Part shown: piece by piece, positions 4,764 to 12,009 of the stretch
Position numbering within the stretch: the first letter of the stretch is position 1
How the letters are laid out: the number at the start of each line of letters is the position of its first letter
Assembly: GCA_031270755.1 (NCBI GenBank)
Contig: JAISWV010000403.1
Span: 1-12,009 of the forward strand
DNA: 12,009 nt
Direction of reading: 5' to 3'
DNA from: Synergistaceae bacterium
Lineage (GTDB): Bacteria > Synergistota > Synergistia > Synergistales > Aminobacteriaceae
The notes under the pieces: generated by a model
Databases searched by the model: none
What the model saw: only the letters and a program-made list of their open reading frames with translations
Told to the model about the DNA's origin: nothing
Program-made: the position numbers and the translations under genes

Positions 4764-7538
4764 ATGTCTATCCGTACGCGTTTGGTGTTGACTTTTTCTA
4801 TCTGTCTCAGTTTAGCCTATGGCAGCATCGCCTTTATTGTCTTTTCCTCGACCAGAGACTCCGCGGACAACGCTTTCCGCGCACTGGCCATCAGTCAGCT
4901 CGAACGCGTCGAAGAACGAGTCAAAACTTTTTTAGAACCTGGAACGATGAGCGTCAAATACTTGAAGTCATTGGACTTGGTGCGAAATTCACGCGGAAAA
5001 TTGACCAGTTACCTGGATACCACCGAGACAACGACGCTGCTTTACGCCTATCATCCGCCATACGAGCGGCTCATTTACGACGAATTTATCCGAGTCTCGC
5101 ACTCCAACGACAATTACGGGTTGGTTTTCATGGCGAACGAGGACGGCCAGTATGCTCAAGCCCCGGAAGGGCACATAAAATCTCCGGGCTACGATCCCCG
5201 TAAGCGTTCTTGGTACAAGGAAGCCATGGAAGACGAGCGCGACGTGACCGTGACCTCGCCTTACCTGACCACGGGAGGAGGCATGGTCTGCAGCATCATG
5301 GTCAAAACTTGCGACATTCAAGGCAACTTTTTGGGGCTGCTGGGGGTGGATTACAGCCTGCAGAGCCTGACGCAGGACCTCGACCGACGGCGTATTTTAA
5401 AAACAGGCTACCTGGTAATATTCGACGCCGGCGGACGTATCATCACCGACGGACGTCACCCCGAACACGTCTCCATGGACCCCAAGGAATATCCGGAGCT
5501 GAGGAAACGCATAGCCGCCTCGCCGGACGGGACGTTCGACAGCGGGGGAGAGCCGGGGAGCGAGGAATACGCCGTGACCCACACCATAAACATGACGGGC
5601 TGGAAACTTGCCGTTGTCTTCGACAAAAGCGAACTGCTGGAGTCGTCATACGACCTCTTGCGAGTCATCCTGCTCACCTCCGGGGTCATTTTTTTGCTGG
5701 CGTTCGCCGTGCTGATCTTCCTGGCCCGAAGCATCGTCCATCCCATCGAGGAGTTGATCGAGGCTTCGGCCATTATTTCCAGCGGCGAGTACGAGACGTC
5801 GGAGGCGATACGCGAAAGCCTGCGGAAAAAACTTGCCGTCACCGGGCAGGGCGAGAGCAAAAAATTGGCCGATGCCCTGAACTCCATGCTCGAAACCCTG
5901 CAAGAGCGTATCGAAGGGGCGTTTGCGGCCAACAGGGCCAAGTCGAAGTTTCTGGCCACCATGAGCCACGAAATGCGCACCCCGATGAACGCCATCATTG
6001 GGATGACCGTCATCGCAAAAGCCTCCTCCAGCATGGAAAGAAAAGATTACTGCCTGAACAAAATAGACGACGCGTCCACTCACCTGCTGGGCGTCATCAA
6101 CGATATTCTGGATATGTCCAAGATAGAGGCAAATAAGTTCAATCTCTCCTTCGTGAAGTTCAACTTCGAGAAAATGCTGCAAAAGGTGGCAAATGTCATC
6201 AATTTCCGCGTCGACGAAAAACGGCAGAATTTCACCGTCCATATCGACAAAGATATCCCCCCGGTCTTGATGGGCGACGACCAGCGGCTGGCTCAGGTGA
6301 TCACGAACTTGTTGTCCAACGCCGTCAAATTTACGCCCGAACGCGGGTCCATCCATTTGGACGCCCGTCTCGTCAAAGAAGAACGGAATGAAGAACGTAA
6401 CGAGACGAATGACGAAGCGAACGACACCTGCGTTCTGGGAATCCAAGTGACGGACACCGGCATAGGCATCAGCGAAGAACAACAGGCGCGGCTCTTCACC
6501 TCCTTCGAACAAGCGGACGGCAGCATATCCCGAAAATTCGGCGGTACAGGGCTGGGGCTCGCGATTTCCAAGCGCATCGTCGAAATGATGGGCGGCGATA
6601 TATGGATAAAATCCTCGTTGAACGAGGGCTCGACCTTCGGGTTCAACGTACGTCTCGAACGTGCCTTCGACGAGCGGCTGAGCCTCTCGAATCCCGGCGC
6701 AAACTGGGAAAACCTGCACGTGTTGGTTGTGGACGACACCCCGGAGATAAGAGAGTATTTCGGCGAAATGGCGTGGCAGTGGGGAATTATGTGCGACCTC
6801 GCCGCCGGCGGTGAAGAAGCCCTGGCGCTCATCGAGAGGAACGGCCCCTACGATATCTGTTTTGTGGACTGGAAAATGCCCGGAATGGACGGAATAGAGC
6901 TTTCTCGCAAAATAAAAAGCGCTTCGGGCGGGTCGACCGTCATCATGATATCCGCCGCGGAGTGGACCGCGATAGAGGACGAGGCGAAGAGCGCCGGGGT
7001 GGATAAATTTTTGCCGAAACCCCTGTTCCCGTCCGCAATCGCGGATTGCATCAACGAATGCCTCGGCGCGGACGATGGCTTTGCCGCGGACGACGCGCGC
7101 GGCGAGATCGATCGCTTCGAAGGGTTTTGTATCCTGTTGGCCGAAGACGTGGAAATCAACCGCGAGATCGTGCTGACCCTTCTCGAACCAACCAAGCTTG
7201 CGGTGGACTGCGCGGAAAACGGAACGCAAGCTCTGAGGCTCTTTTGCGAAGATCCCGGCAAATACGATATCATTTTCATGGACGTGCAAATGCCCGAGAT
7301 GGATGGCTTCGAGACGACGCGCCGCATTCGCGCCACGGGCCTTCCGGGGGCGAAAGAGATTCCCATTGTCGCCATGACGGCCAACGTGTTCCGCGAAGAC
7401 GTGGAGAAATGCCTCGAAGCCGGTATGAACGACCATATAGGCAAACCGCTGGACTTCGGCGTGGTGCTGGAGAAGCTGCGCCGGTATCTCCCCCAGCGGC
7501 GCAAAGCAGCCGAAACACGAGGGAGTGTACCGCAATGA
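4764..7538 (+). CDS. Hybrid sensor histidine kinase (dCache-HAMP-HisKA-HATPase-REC-REC)
   Basis: The 924-residue membrane protein senses an external signal and autophosphorylates. Two membrane segments (about 7-27 and 301-321) flank an extracytoplasmic dCache domain containing YDPRKRSWY (143-151). Y143, R148, W150, Y151 and D196 match, in spacing, the five residues of the amino-acid-binding dCache motif described for PctA-type sensors, so an amino-acid ligand is plausible. A HAMP-like segment follows, then HisKA with phospho-acceptor His402 in MSHEMRTPMN, and HATPase with N519, DTGIGI (564-569) and GGTGLGL (593-599). Residues 537-556 form a charged insert rich in Glu and Asn. REC1 has D657/D658, phospho-acceptor D702 and Lys752; REC2 has E794/D795, D840 and Lys894. 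There is no HPt domain and no DNA-binding output, so phosphate must pass to a separate HPt or regulator. Its stop overlaps the ATG of a broken downstream frame. Confidence 0.95.
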   Translation: MSIRTRLVLTFSICLSLAYGSIAFIVFSSTRDSADNAFRALAISQLERVEERVKTFLEPGTMSVKYLKSLDLVRNSRGKLTSYLDTTETTTLLYAYHPPYERLIYDEFIRVSHSNDNYGLVFMANEDGQYAQAPEGHIKSPGYDPRKRSWYKEAMEDERDVTVTSPYLTTGGGMVCSIMVKTCDIQGNFLGLLGVDYSLQSLTQDLDRRRILKTGYLVIFDAGGRIITDGRHPEHVSMDPKEYPELRKRIAASPDGTFDSGGEPGSEEYAVTHTINMTGWKLAVVFDKSELLESSYDLLRVILLTSGVIFLLAFAVLIFLARSIVHPIEELIEASAIISSGEYETSEAIRESLRKKLAVTGQGESKKLADALNSMLETLQERIEGAFAANRAKSKFLATMSHEMRTPMNAIIGMTVIAKASSSMERKDYCLNKIDDASTHLLGVINDILDMSKIEANKFNLSFVKFNFEKMLQKVANVINFRVDEKRQNFTVHIDKDIPPVLMGDDQRLAQVITNLLSNAVKFTPERGSIHLDARLVKEERNEERNETNDEANDTCVLGIQVTDTGIGISEEQQARLFTSFEQADGSISRKFGGTGLGLAISKRIVEMMGGDIWIKSSLNEGSTFGFNVRLERAFDERLSLSNPGANWENLHVLVVDDTPEIREYFGEMAWQWGIMCDLAAGGEEALALIERNGPYDICFVDWKMPGMDGIELSRKIKSASGGSTVIMISAAEWTAIEDEAKSAGVDKFLPKPLFPSAIADCINECLGADDGFAADDARGEIDRFEGFCILLAEDVEINREIVLTLLEPTKLAVDCAENGTQALRLFCEDPGKYDIIFMDVQMPEMDGFETTRRIRATGLPGAKEIPIVAMTANVFREDVEKCLEAGMNDHIGKPLDFGVVLEKLRRYLPQRRKAAETRGSVPQ

Positions 7539-7658
7539 CGAAGAAAAACTTTTCCGATTTGGCTTGGCGGCCTTTTTACGGCCCTGATTTTCGCCGCCGA
7601 GGCCTATTTGCCGCGCATTCCCATCGGAAGCGGCGTGTCGTATGAAATGACAGAGTGA
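7535..7658 (+). pseudogene. Frameshifted N-terminal remnant of a secreted-protein gene
   Basis: An ATG at 7535 overlaps the kinase TGA (ATGA), a typical translational-coupling arrangement. As written the frame gives MTKKNFSDLAWRPFYG and stops at 7645 after 36 residues. If one base is removed within the TTTTCC run near 7553-7558, the reading becomes MTKKNFS followed by IWLGGLFTALIFAAEA and YLPRIPIGSGVSYEMTE, ending at 7658. That is a convincing signal peptide (two lysines, hydrophobic core, A-E-A site) and the start of a mature protein. I infer a former partner gene of the kinase, perhaps a periplasmic binding protein, now broken and truncated. A sequencing error could explain the shift but not the early stop. 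Confidence 0.4.
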
Positions 7659-7843
7659 AGTTACGAATGTAGATGCGGGAAGAGACGATCAACTGCATTG
7701 GACGGCGAAGCTTTGATTTCTTATTCTGATGTCGAGGCAAGCGAAGGTTGAAAGGGTTGAAAGCTCGCTGAAAGAGTTTGCCTTTGAGAGCAGATTTACT
7801 GTTGCGCTTCTCAGCAACATGATAAAATGATGGCCTGGAGTTT

Positions 7844-7858
7844 TAATTAAATTAATTA
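7844..7858. promoter_or_regulatory. AT-rich palindrome upstream of the surface-protein gene
   Basis: TAATTAAATTAATTA is a perfect inverted repeat around a central A, about 190 bp upstream of the start at 8047. It could be a protein-binding site, but AT-rich palindromes arise easily by chance. Confidence 0.3.
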
Positions 7859-8030
7859 TTTGAAAACATCGTGGAAGGTTCGACTTGGAACGCACGATTT
7901 TCACCTGGAGTTGCGGGAGACACAGGCGGCTCCGTTGTTTGCATTGCGGGGGAGGGACGCTGTTGTCGAGGGATTTCGATACTTTAGGCTTTGGAAAATA
8001 GCGCAGCGGATTATGAATTCTAAAAGAATC

Positions 8031-8036
8031 GGGAGG
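8031..8036 (+). promoter_or_regulatory. Ribosome binding site of the Synerg-CTERM protein gene
   Basis: GGGAGG lies 10 nt before the GTG at 8047, which begins a classical signal peptide. This supports the non-ATG start. Confidence 0.65.
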
Positions 8037-8046
8037 TGCATTAAAA

Positions 8047-11000
8047 GTGAGGCATTCGGCAACGAAGTTACTTATCTGTGTGTTGTTGGGAATTTTTGCG
8101 TTGACGGGCGCGGCGTGGGCAGCCCCCTATGGTGGTAGAGTCATTTACGACTCTCAGGCTCCCATACACGGTGGAAGGGTCAATTATGACTATGCACGAT
8201 TTAGCGATTTGAACATTTTTATAGAGGATGCTCCGCAAGACGATCAAACGGGGCAGTTAATTCTCCCAGTCAGCACATATACCGTGCAAACTTTCGGCGG
8301 AGAGGTCATCGAAGAAGTTGACAATGCCAGTCGGACATTCGATTTGAAATGGGATGGATCAAGTAACAGCGCTTTGGGAGCTATGGGTCCAATGGCAGAA
8401 GACAGGAGGTTGGTTTTTGGAGGCTCGGTAGAAACGGAATTACCAGGCAAAACGATCCGATGGTCACACCCTTCTTACAATGGTAGTCAGCCCCAAGACT
8501 TTGTCGTCCCCCGACATTATACGACCCAACAACAATTGGACGATTGGAAATTTGTGCCTTACGTTGAATTTATCTACAGCTCAGAAGGGAAGGTCGTTGA
8601 ACTCGACTGGCGCTTCGTAGACCCCAAGGCACCCAGAGAAAGTGTTTCTGTTCCAGACAATCTTATTGATCACATAACATTGCGGAATGTACGCCTCGGC
8701 ATCAAAGGCGAACAGTTCCCAATAGTGCTCGTTGAAGAACAGTTCCCCGACGGAGATGGTTTTTTATCCGGTCATATTGACTTGGTGGATCCCCTCGACC
8801 TTACTGAGATAGGAAATGTGGCCGTTATATTCGAGGCTCCAGGCCCAAATGGCGAGCTGGTAGTTTATAATTGGTCCTTTCCGCTGGAGCCTTATGTAGC
8901 GGTTGTCTATAATAACGCTGGCGGCGTCTCTTTCCAAGATGGAAAAGCAGTATATGATCCTGCGCGTTTTGGTAGTTTCTTCAACATTTTTGTAGAAGAT
9001 GACAATCGCGGTCCTATAGCGACAGACAGTTCAGAGGGAACGTTTCATATCGAAGGAGGGAACTACACCCTATCCACGGGACAACCTGCGCCCGAGGGCG
9101 GAAATTTCGGTTTGTCCCTTCAAGAAGGGGGATATGGAGAGAATTGGGTCACGTTTTCCCCCAGAGTGGGCAACATTCCGGTGTGGTTTATTGGCGAGGC
9201 GTACCCAAGTTTGATTGGTCACGAAATTACATGGTCGTATCCCTCTTATTATGGCGGCAAAACCTTCACGTACACTATACCCGAGCATCGTTCAGCTCAA
9301 CAACAACTAGAGGAGTTTGTGCCGTACATCGAATACACGACTGATGGGGAGGGCAAAGTAACTGGGATTGACTGGAGATTTGTGACTGCCAATGCGACCG
9401 ATGTCCCCGTTCCGGCGCCTTTTGATGGACAGCTGTGGGGTTTGTGGATTACCACCAAAGATTCACGGAAGATCAATCTCATCTTCCGCGATGATAGCAA
9501 CGATTTTTATCGAGGCGACGAGCTTTCCGGTTCTTCTGAGGTGTCCCAGCCGGTAGCTCTTACCGACATAGAGGCGATAAGCGTGATGTTTAAAGCCCCG
9601 GATGTGGATGACAGCCAAAAAGTATTTTACAATTGGGACTTTACTTTTCCAAATCCCCAAGCGTATGTAAATTATAGAACCAGAGCGACCCTTTTCGACG
9701 GCAAAAGCGTTTACGACAAAGCGGCATTCGCCCAAATATCTTTATCGATAGGGGAGAATCGTGGAAAAGACACGTCCGAAGGCAGCCTGGATGACCAACC
9801 GGGGACCCTTACAATCAAGAATGGCACCTATACCGTTACGGCAAATGAAAACGCCATAGCTTCCGTAGTGGGTGAAAACAGATCTTTCAATCTGTCTTGG
9901 ATTGACCCTGAAGACCCCAATTACATTGATTTTGTGCCCTCGATAGACGGGACCCCCGTGACATTCACCGGCGAGGCGGAAAACGGCTTGAACCTCAAGG
10001 AAGTCATATGGCAGCATCCCGCGTATGACAATGTTCCATATTCCTTTACGCTTCCCGATTTCCGAAGCCCCGAGGAACAGTTGGCGTCCTTCGTGCCCTA
10101 TGTCGAATACGTGACCGACGGAGAGTTCATTACAGGGTTCAATTGGAGATTCGTCGATCCCGCCAATCCGGGGACAGCCGTTGCGGCTCCTTTTCCGCTG
10201 AGCGTACGTCACCTGAGATTTTATGCTTGGGATAACCCTTCTTACATGGAGTTGGGAATAGGGCGTGACTTCAAGGCTGGGGACGTCCCTGAAGGCTCTT
10301 GCAATCTCATGGATTTCGGTATCTCCCCCCTGCCGGTGAACGCGGTGAACTTGGTGCGCCTTCGTTACAGAGATCTTTCCTCCCTTGAGAAGGACCGGCC
10401 GGTCGTTAACTATAACTGGCATTTTTACACCGAGGCTCAACCCGTCGTTGCTCCGAACCATCATTCCGCCGCGCATATTGCCAACGTCGACGGATTATGG
10501 AAAAGTGTTTATGACGAAGCGCAATTCGAAAAGCTCGTGCTTAGAGTTCGCCACTCTCGTTCGGAACTTGACAAAGACGGAGAAATAGGAACTATGACCG
10601 TTAAAAACGCCAGTTACTCGCTCCTGATAGACGATTACACAAGAGCACCACTAGCGGAAGTGATCGCGGATCAGGACAGGCCCCTTCTTTTGAAATTGCA
10701 TTCCACGAACGAGAACGATACTGTCTTTCTCCCTTGGGAAGCAGGGGAAGCTGCTGGATATGGGCAATTTCTGGTGTTTGGTGGAACGGACGTAGAAAAT
10801 AATTTAAAAGAGAAAACGCTTGAGTGGACACACCCGACGTATGGAGATACGGTGCACTCGTTCGTGATTCCGACGTTCCGCACAACCACCGACCTGCTGA
10901 ACAACTTCGTGCCTTATATCGAATATGTGACTGAAGGCGATAACGTTACCGGAATCAAATGGAAGTTTGTCACGGCGAATAATCTGGATGAAGTCGTTAC

Positions 11001-11967
11001 GCCTCCTGTACCGGGTGGTTTGTGGAATATAGCGGTCGATCGTGGCAATTCGATCTTTTCTTTTGTATGGACTCCTCCCCCGGGCTTCAGTGACAACGAG
11101 GGGACGGTCTCTCTCGATTCACCTATCCCCATCTCCGAAATAACGAGAGTGCATGTTGGTTTTGGTTTGAATGAAGGCGGTAATGGAGAGACCGATGGTG
11201 ATTCCAGACCCTCTAGTTATATTTGGTCGTTCTACCCCAAAACTGGCGGCGAGGACCCGACAGACCCGACTGAACCTGGCGATGGAGGATCTGGCGGTTC
11301 TGGCGACGGAACAGGCGGACCTGGGGGCGGAAACCAGGAGCCCGAGGAACCTGAAGAACCCGAGGAGCCTGAAGAACCCGAGGAGCCAGAGGAACCTGAA
11401 GAGCCAGAGAACCCCGAAGAACCTGGAGAACCGGAGGAACCGGTCGTACCAAATGAACCGCCAACTGTCCCGGACAATACCGTGACGGTCACGATTCCTG
11501 ACACCATCAATCCGGGGCGGCGCTGGACGATAACCATAACGGCGGAGGGCGGACTTCCCATACCGGCCAACGTGCAGTTCTACTTCTGGTTCGTAGCCGC
11601 GAATATCGGCGGAGCCAGCGACGTCAGCAGTAGCGCCTCGCCCGCATACGTCGGCCCATTCGTGGCGACGAGCATAACGAGCGCTTCCGGTGCCACAGCG
11701 CTGGATATCGACGTGAACAACCTTGTAAAACCGGATGGTACCAAAGGCTCTGTGCCGGACGGTTCCTATAAGATCAAGTTCGCGGACAGCGAGACCGGAG
11801 AAAAGTATGTGGGAACGACGCAGGAAGTGATTACCGTCAAAGCAGCTCCGGACACTTCGTCTCCAGACGACGAGAGCGACAGCAGCGGTGGCGGTTGCAA
11901 CACGGGCCACGGTATAATCGGCTTGCTGCTTCTGGGGGCTGCTTTACGCAAATATTTGACCCTGTAA
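8047..11967 (+). CDS. Four-repeat secreted surface protein with Synerg-CTERM-like sorting tail
   Basis: I do not recognise the repeat family and cannot name a function. The 1306-residue product starts with a signal peptide (MRHSATK, hydrophobic core, cleavage likely after A-W-A at residue 25). Residues 28-1065 are four tandem repeats, each beginning near a VYD-x-A-x-F motif, carrying W-x-x-P-x-Y, then a FVPY(V/I)E(Y/F) motif at residues 169, 424, 682 and 954, followed by W(R/K)FV, and ending in Y-x-W-x-F. Composition suggests beta-rich domains. Residues 1066-1097 are Gly/Asp/Pro-rich, about 1098-1132 are a Pro-Glu-Glu stalk, and about 1137-1262 form another beta-type domain (TVTVTIPDTINPGRRW). 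The end, SSGGGCNTGHGIIG followed by LLLLGAALRK, matches the Synerg-CTERM type of sorting signal, with Cys1284 before a hydrophobic span and a basic tail. It is probably exported and held at the cell surface as a binding or structural protein. Confidence 0.9.
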   Translation: MRHSATKLLICVLLGIFALTGAAWAAPYGGRVIYDSQAPIHGGRVNYDYARFSDLNIFIEDAPQDDQTGQLILPVSTYTVQTFGGEVIEEVDNASRTFDLKWDGSSNSALGAMGPMAEDRRLVFGGSVETELPGKTIRWSHPSYNGSQPQDFVVPRHYTTQQQLDDWKFVPYVEFIYSSEGKVVELDWRFVDPKAPRESVSVPDNLIDHITLRNVRLGIKGEQFPIVLVEEQFPDGDGFLSGHIDLVDPLDLTEIGNVAVIFEAPGPNGELVVYNWSFPLEPYVAVVYNNAGGVSFQDGKAVYDPARFGSFFNIFVEDDNRGPIATDSSEGTFHIEGGNYTLSTGQPAPEGGNFGLSLQEGGYGENWVTFSPRVGNIPVWFIGEAYPSLIGHEITWSYPSYYGGKTFTYTIPEHRSAQQQLEEFVPYIEYTTDGEGKVTGIDWRFVTANATDVPVPAPFDGQLWGLWITTKDSRKINLIFRDDSNDFYRGDELSGSSEVSQPVALTDIEAISVMFKAPDVDDSQKVFYNWDFTFPNPQAYVNYRTRATLFDGKSVYDKAAFAQISLSIGENRGKDTSEGSLDDQPGTLTIKNGTYTVTANENAIASVVGENRSFNLSWIDPEDPNYIDFVPSIDGTPVTFTGEAENGLNLKEVIWQHPAYDNVPYSFTLPDFRSPEEQLASFVPYVEYVTDGEFITGFNWRFVDPANPGTAVAAPFPLSVRHLRFYAWDNPSYMELGIGRDFKAGDVPEGSCNLMDFGISPLPVNAVNLVRLRYRDLSSLEKDRPVVNYNWHFYTEAQPVVAPNHHSAAHIANVDGLWKSVYDEAQFEKLVLRVRHSRSELDKDGEIGTMTVKNASYSLLIDDYTRAPLAEVIADQDRPLLLKLHSTNENDTVFLPWEAGEAAGYGQFLVFGGTDVENNLKEKTLEWTHPTYGDTVHSFVIPTFRTTTDLLNNFVPYIEYVTEGDNVTGIKWKFVTANNLDEVVTPPVPGGLWNIAVDRGNSIFSFVWTPPPGFSDNEGTVSLDSPIPISEITRVHVGFGLNEGGNGETDGDSRPSSYIWSFYPKTGGEDPTDPTEPGDGGSGGSGDGTGGPGGGNQEPEEPEEPEEPEEPEEPEEPEEPENPEEPGEPEEPVVPNEPPTVPDNTVTVTIPDTINPGRRWTITITAEGGLPIPANVQFYFWFVAANIGGASDVSSSASPAYVGPFVATSITSASGATALDIDVNNLVKPDGTKGSVPDGSYKIKFADSETGEKYVGTTQEVITVKAAPDTSSPDDESDSSGGGCNTGHGIIGLLLLGAALRKYLTL
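8128..8892 (+). repeat. Surface-protein repeat 1 (about 255 residues)
   Basis: Residues 28-282. Contains NYDYARF, WSHPSY, FVPYVEF at 169 and LDWRFVDP, ending in YNWSF. It opens with a small internal duplication, GGRVIYD then GGRVNYD. Confidence 0.82.
8893..9660 (+). repeat. Surface-protein repeat 2 (about 256 residues)
   Basis: Residues 283-538. Contains DGKAVYDPARF, WSYPSY, FVPYIEY at 424 and IDWRFVTA, ending in YNWDF. Confidence 0.85.
9661..10440 (+). repeat. Surface-protein repeat 3 (about 260 residues)
   Basis: Residues 539-798. Contains DGKSVYDKAAF, WQHPAY, FVPYVEY at 682 and FNWRFVDP, ending in YNWHF. It carries a cysteine (PEGSCN) that I do not see in the other three repeats. Confidence 0.85.
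10441..11241 (+). repeat. Surface-protein repeat 4 (about 267 residues)
   Basis: Residues 799-1065. Contains WKSVYDEAQF, WTHPTY, FVPYIEY at 954 and IKWKFVTA, ending in YIWSF. It is the most divergent copy and the longest. Confidence 0.82.
11338..11442 (+). repeat. 9-bp repeat coding a Pro-Glu-Glu stalk
   Basis: About twelve in-frame units of EPE/PEE, with mixed GAA and GAG codons and CCC, CCT, CCA or CCG for proline. The last units vary (PEN, PGE). It links the repeats to the C-terminal domain and would be a stiff, negatively charged spacer. Confidence 0.9.
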
Positions 11968-12009
11968 AATCATCTCGTTTCAAATCGCTTCAGATTGCGA
12001 CAGTGAAGG

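Larger units (their letters stand above)
7659..8046. other. Intergenic region, probably degenerate, upstream of the surface-protein gene
   Basis: This holds no convincing gene. It contains a 33-codon frame at 7729-7830 that reads MSRQAKVERVESSLKEF and so on, without a ribosome binding site. A small hairpin is formed by TGTTGC (7800-7805) and GCAACA (7814-7819). TAATTAAATTAATTA (7844-7858) is an AT-rich odd palindrome that could be an operator or an UP-type element. TAAAAT at 7823-7828 is a possible -10 box without a good -35 box. The 170 bp before the next gene are GC-richer and would be its 5' leader. Confidence 0.45.

Noticed and set aside
5646..7535. Long open frame on the minus strand, antisense to the hybrid kinase
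   Set aside because: The plus-strand frame contains every kinase and receiver motif; the antisense frame is a by-product of its codon usage and shows no domain.
7689..7904. Minus-strand frame of 71 codons in the gap after the kinase
   Set aside because: No ribosome binding site or recognisable feature, and it lies in AT-rich, probably degenerate sequence.
7900..8000. Possible CRISPR-like GC-rich stretch upstream of the surface-protein gene
   Set aside because: Only one copy of each candidate word is present, with no regularly spaced repeats and no cas gene.
7860..8138. Plus-strand frame of 92 codons running into the surface-protein gene
   Set aside because: It begins with TTG, has no ribosome site, and overlaps the signal peptide of the next gene in another frame; at most a decayed fragment.
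9742..10476. Minus-strand frame of 244 codons opposite the surface protein
   Set aside because: It overlaps the conserved repeats coded on the plus strand and has no start context or known domain.
11119..11910. Minus-strand frame of 263 codons opposite the Pro-Glu stalk
   Set aside because: Its Phe/Leu/Arg repeats are the reverse of the PEE codons, not a real membrane protein.
11968..12009. Terminator after the surface-protein gene
   Set aside because: The 42 bases left in the window show no clear stem followed by a T run.

Overview
The window looks like a piece of a Synergistota chromosome. The main clue is the last gene, which ends in a Synerg-CTERM-like tail: a GGGCN motif, a hydrophobic stretch and a short basic end. 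This is backed by a dCache sensor kinase with the residues expected of an amino-acid binder, which suits an amino-acid-fermenting phylum, and by an AsmA/TamB-like protein, which implies a diderm envelope. The assignment rests on motifs read by eye, not on a search.

Layout. Positions 1-1271 (minus) hold the N-terminal part of an AsmA/TamB-like membrane-anchored protein that runs off the left edge. A gap of about 345 bp follows, with no gene seen. At 1617-2708 (plus) is a single-domain Old Yellow Enzyme-type flavin oxidoreductase with an unusual cysteine cluster at its C-terminus. It converges on carA (2790-3959, minus), the glutaminase subunit of carbamoyl phosphate synthase, with a possible shared bidirectional terminator between them. 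No carB lies beside it. Upstream of carA on the same strand is a 147-residue protein (4031-4474) that appears to join a ribbon-helix-helix-like N-terminus to a recombinase-type helix-turn-helix. It is probably a DNA-binding regulator or a relic of a mobile element.

Across a divergent intergenic region, 4764-7538 (plus) encodes a 924-residue hybrid histidine kinase: TM, dCache, TM, HAMP-like, HisKA, HATPase, REC, REC. An ATG overlaps its stop codon and opens a gene that seems broken by a one-base frameshift and then lost. The 400 bp that follow look degenerate. At 8047-11967 lies a 1306-residue secreted surface protein with a signal peptide, four tandem repeats of about 256-267 residues, a Gly/Pro/Glu stalk, a further extracellular domain and the sorting tail.

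The genes do not form one operon. The most novel objects are the four-repeat surface protein, whose repeat family I do not recognise, the structured N-terminal extension of carA, and the two-module DNA-binding protein. I see no CRISPR array, tRNA, rRNA or intact insertion sequence.
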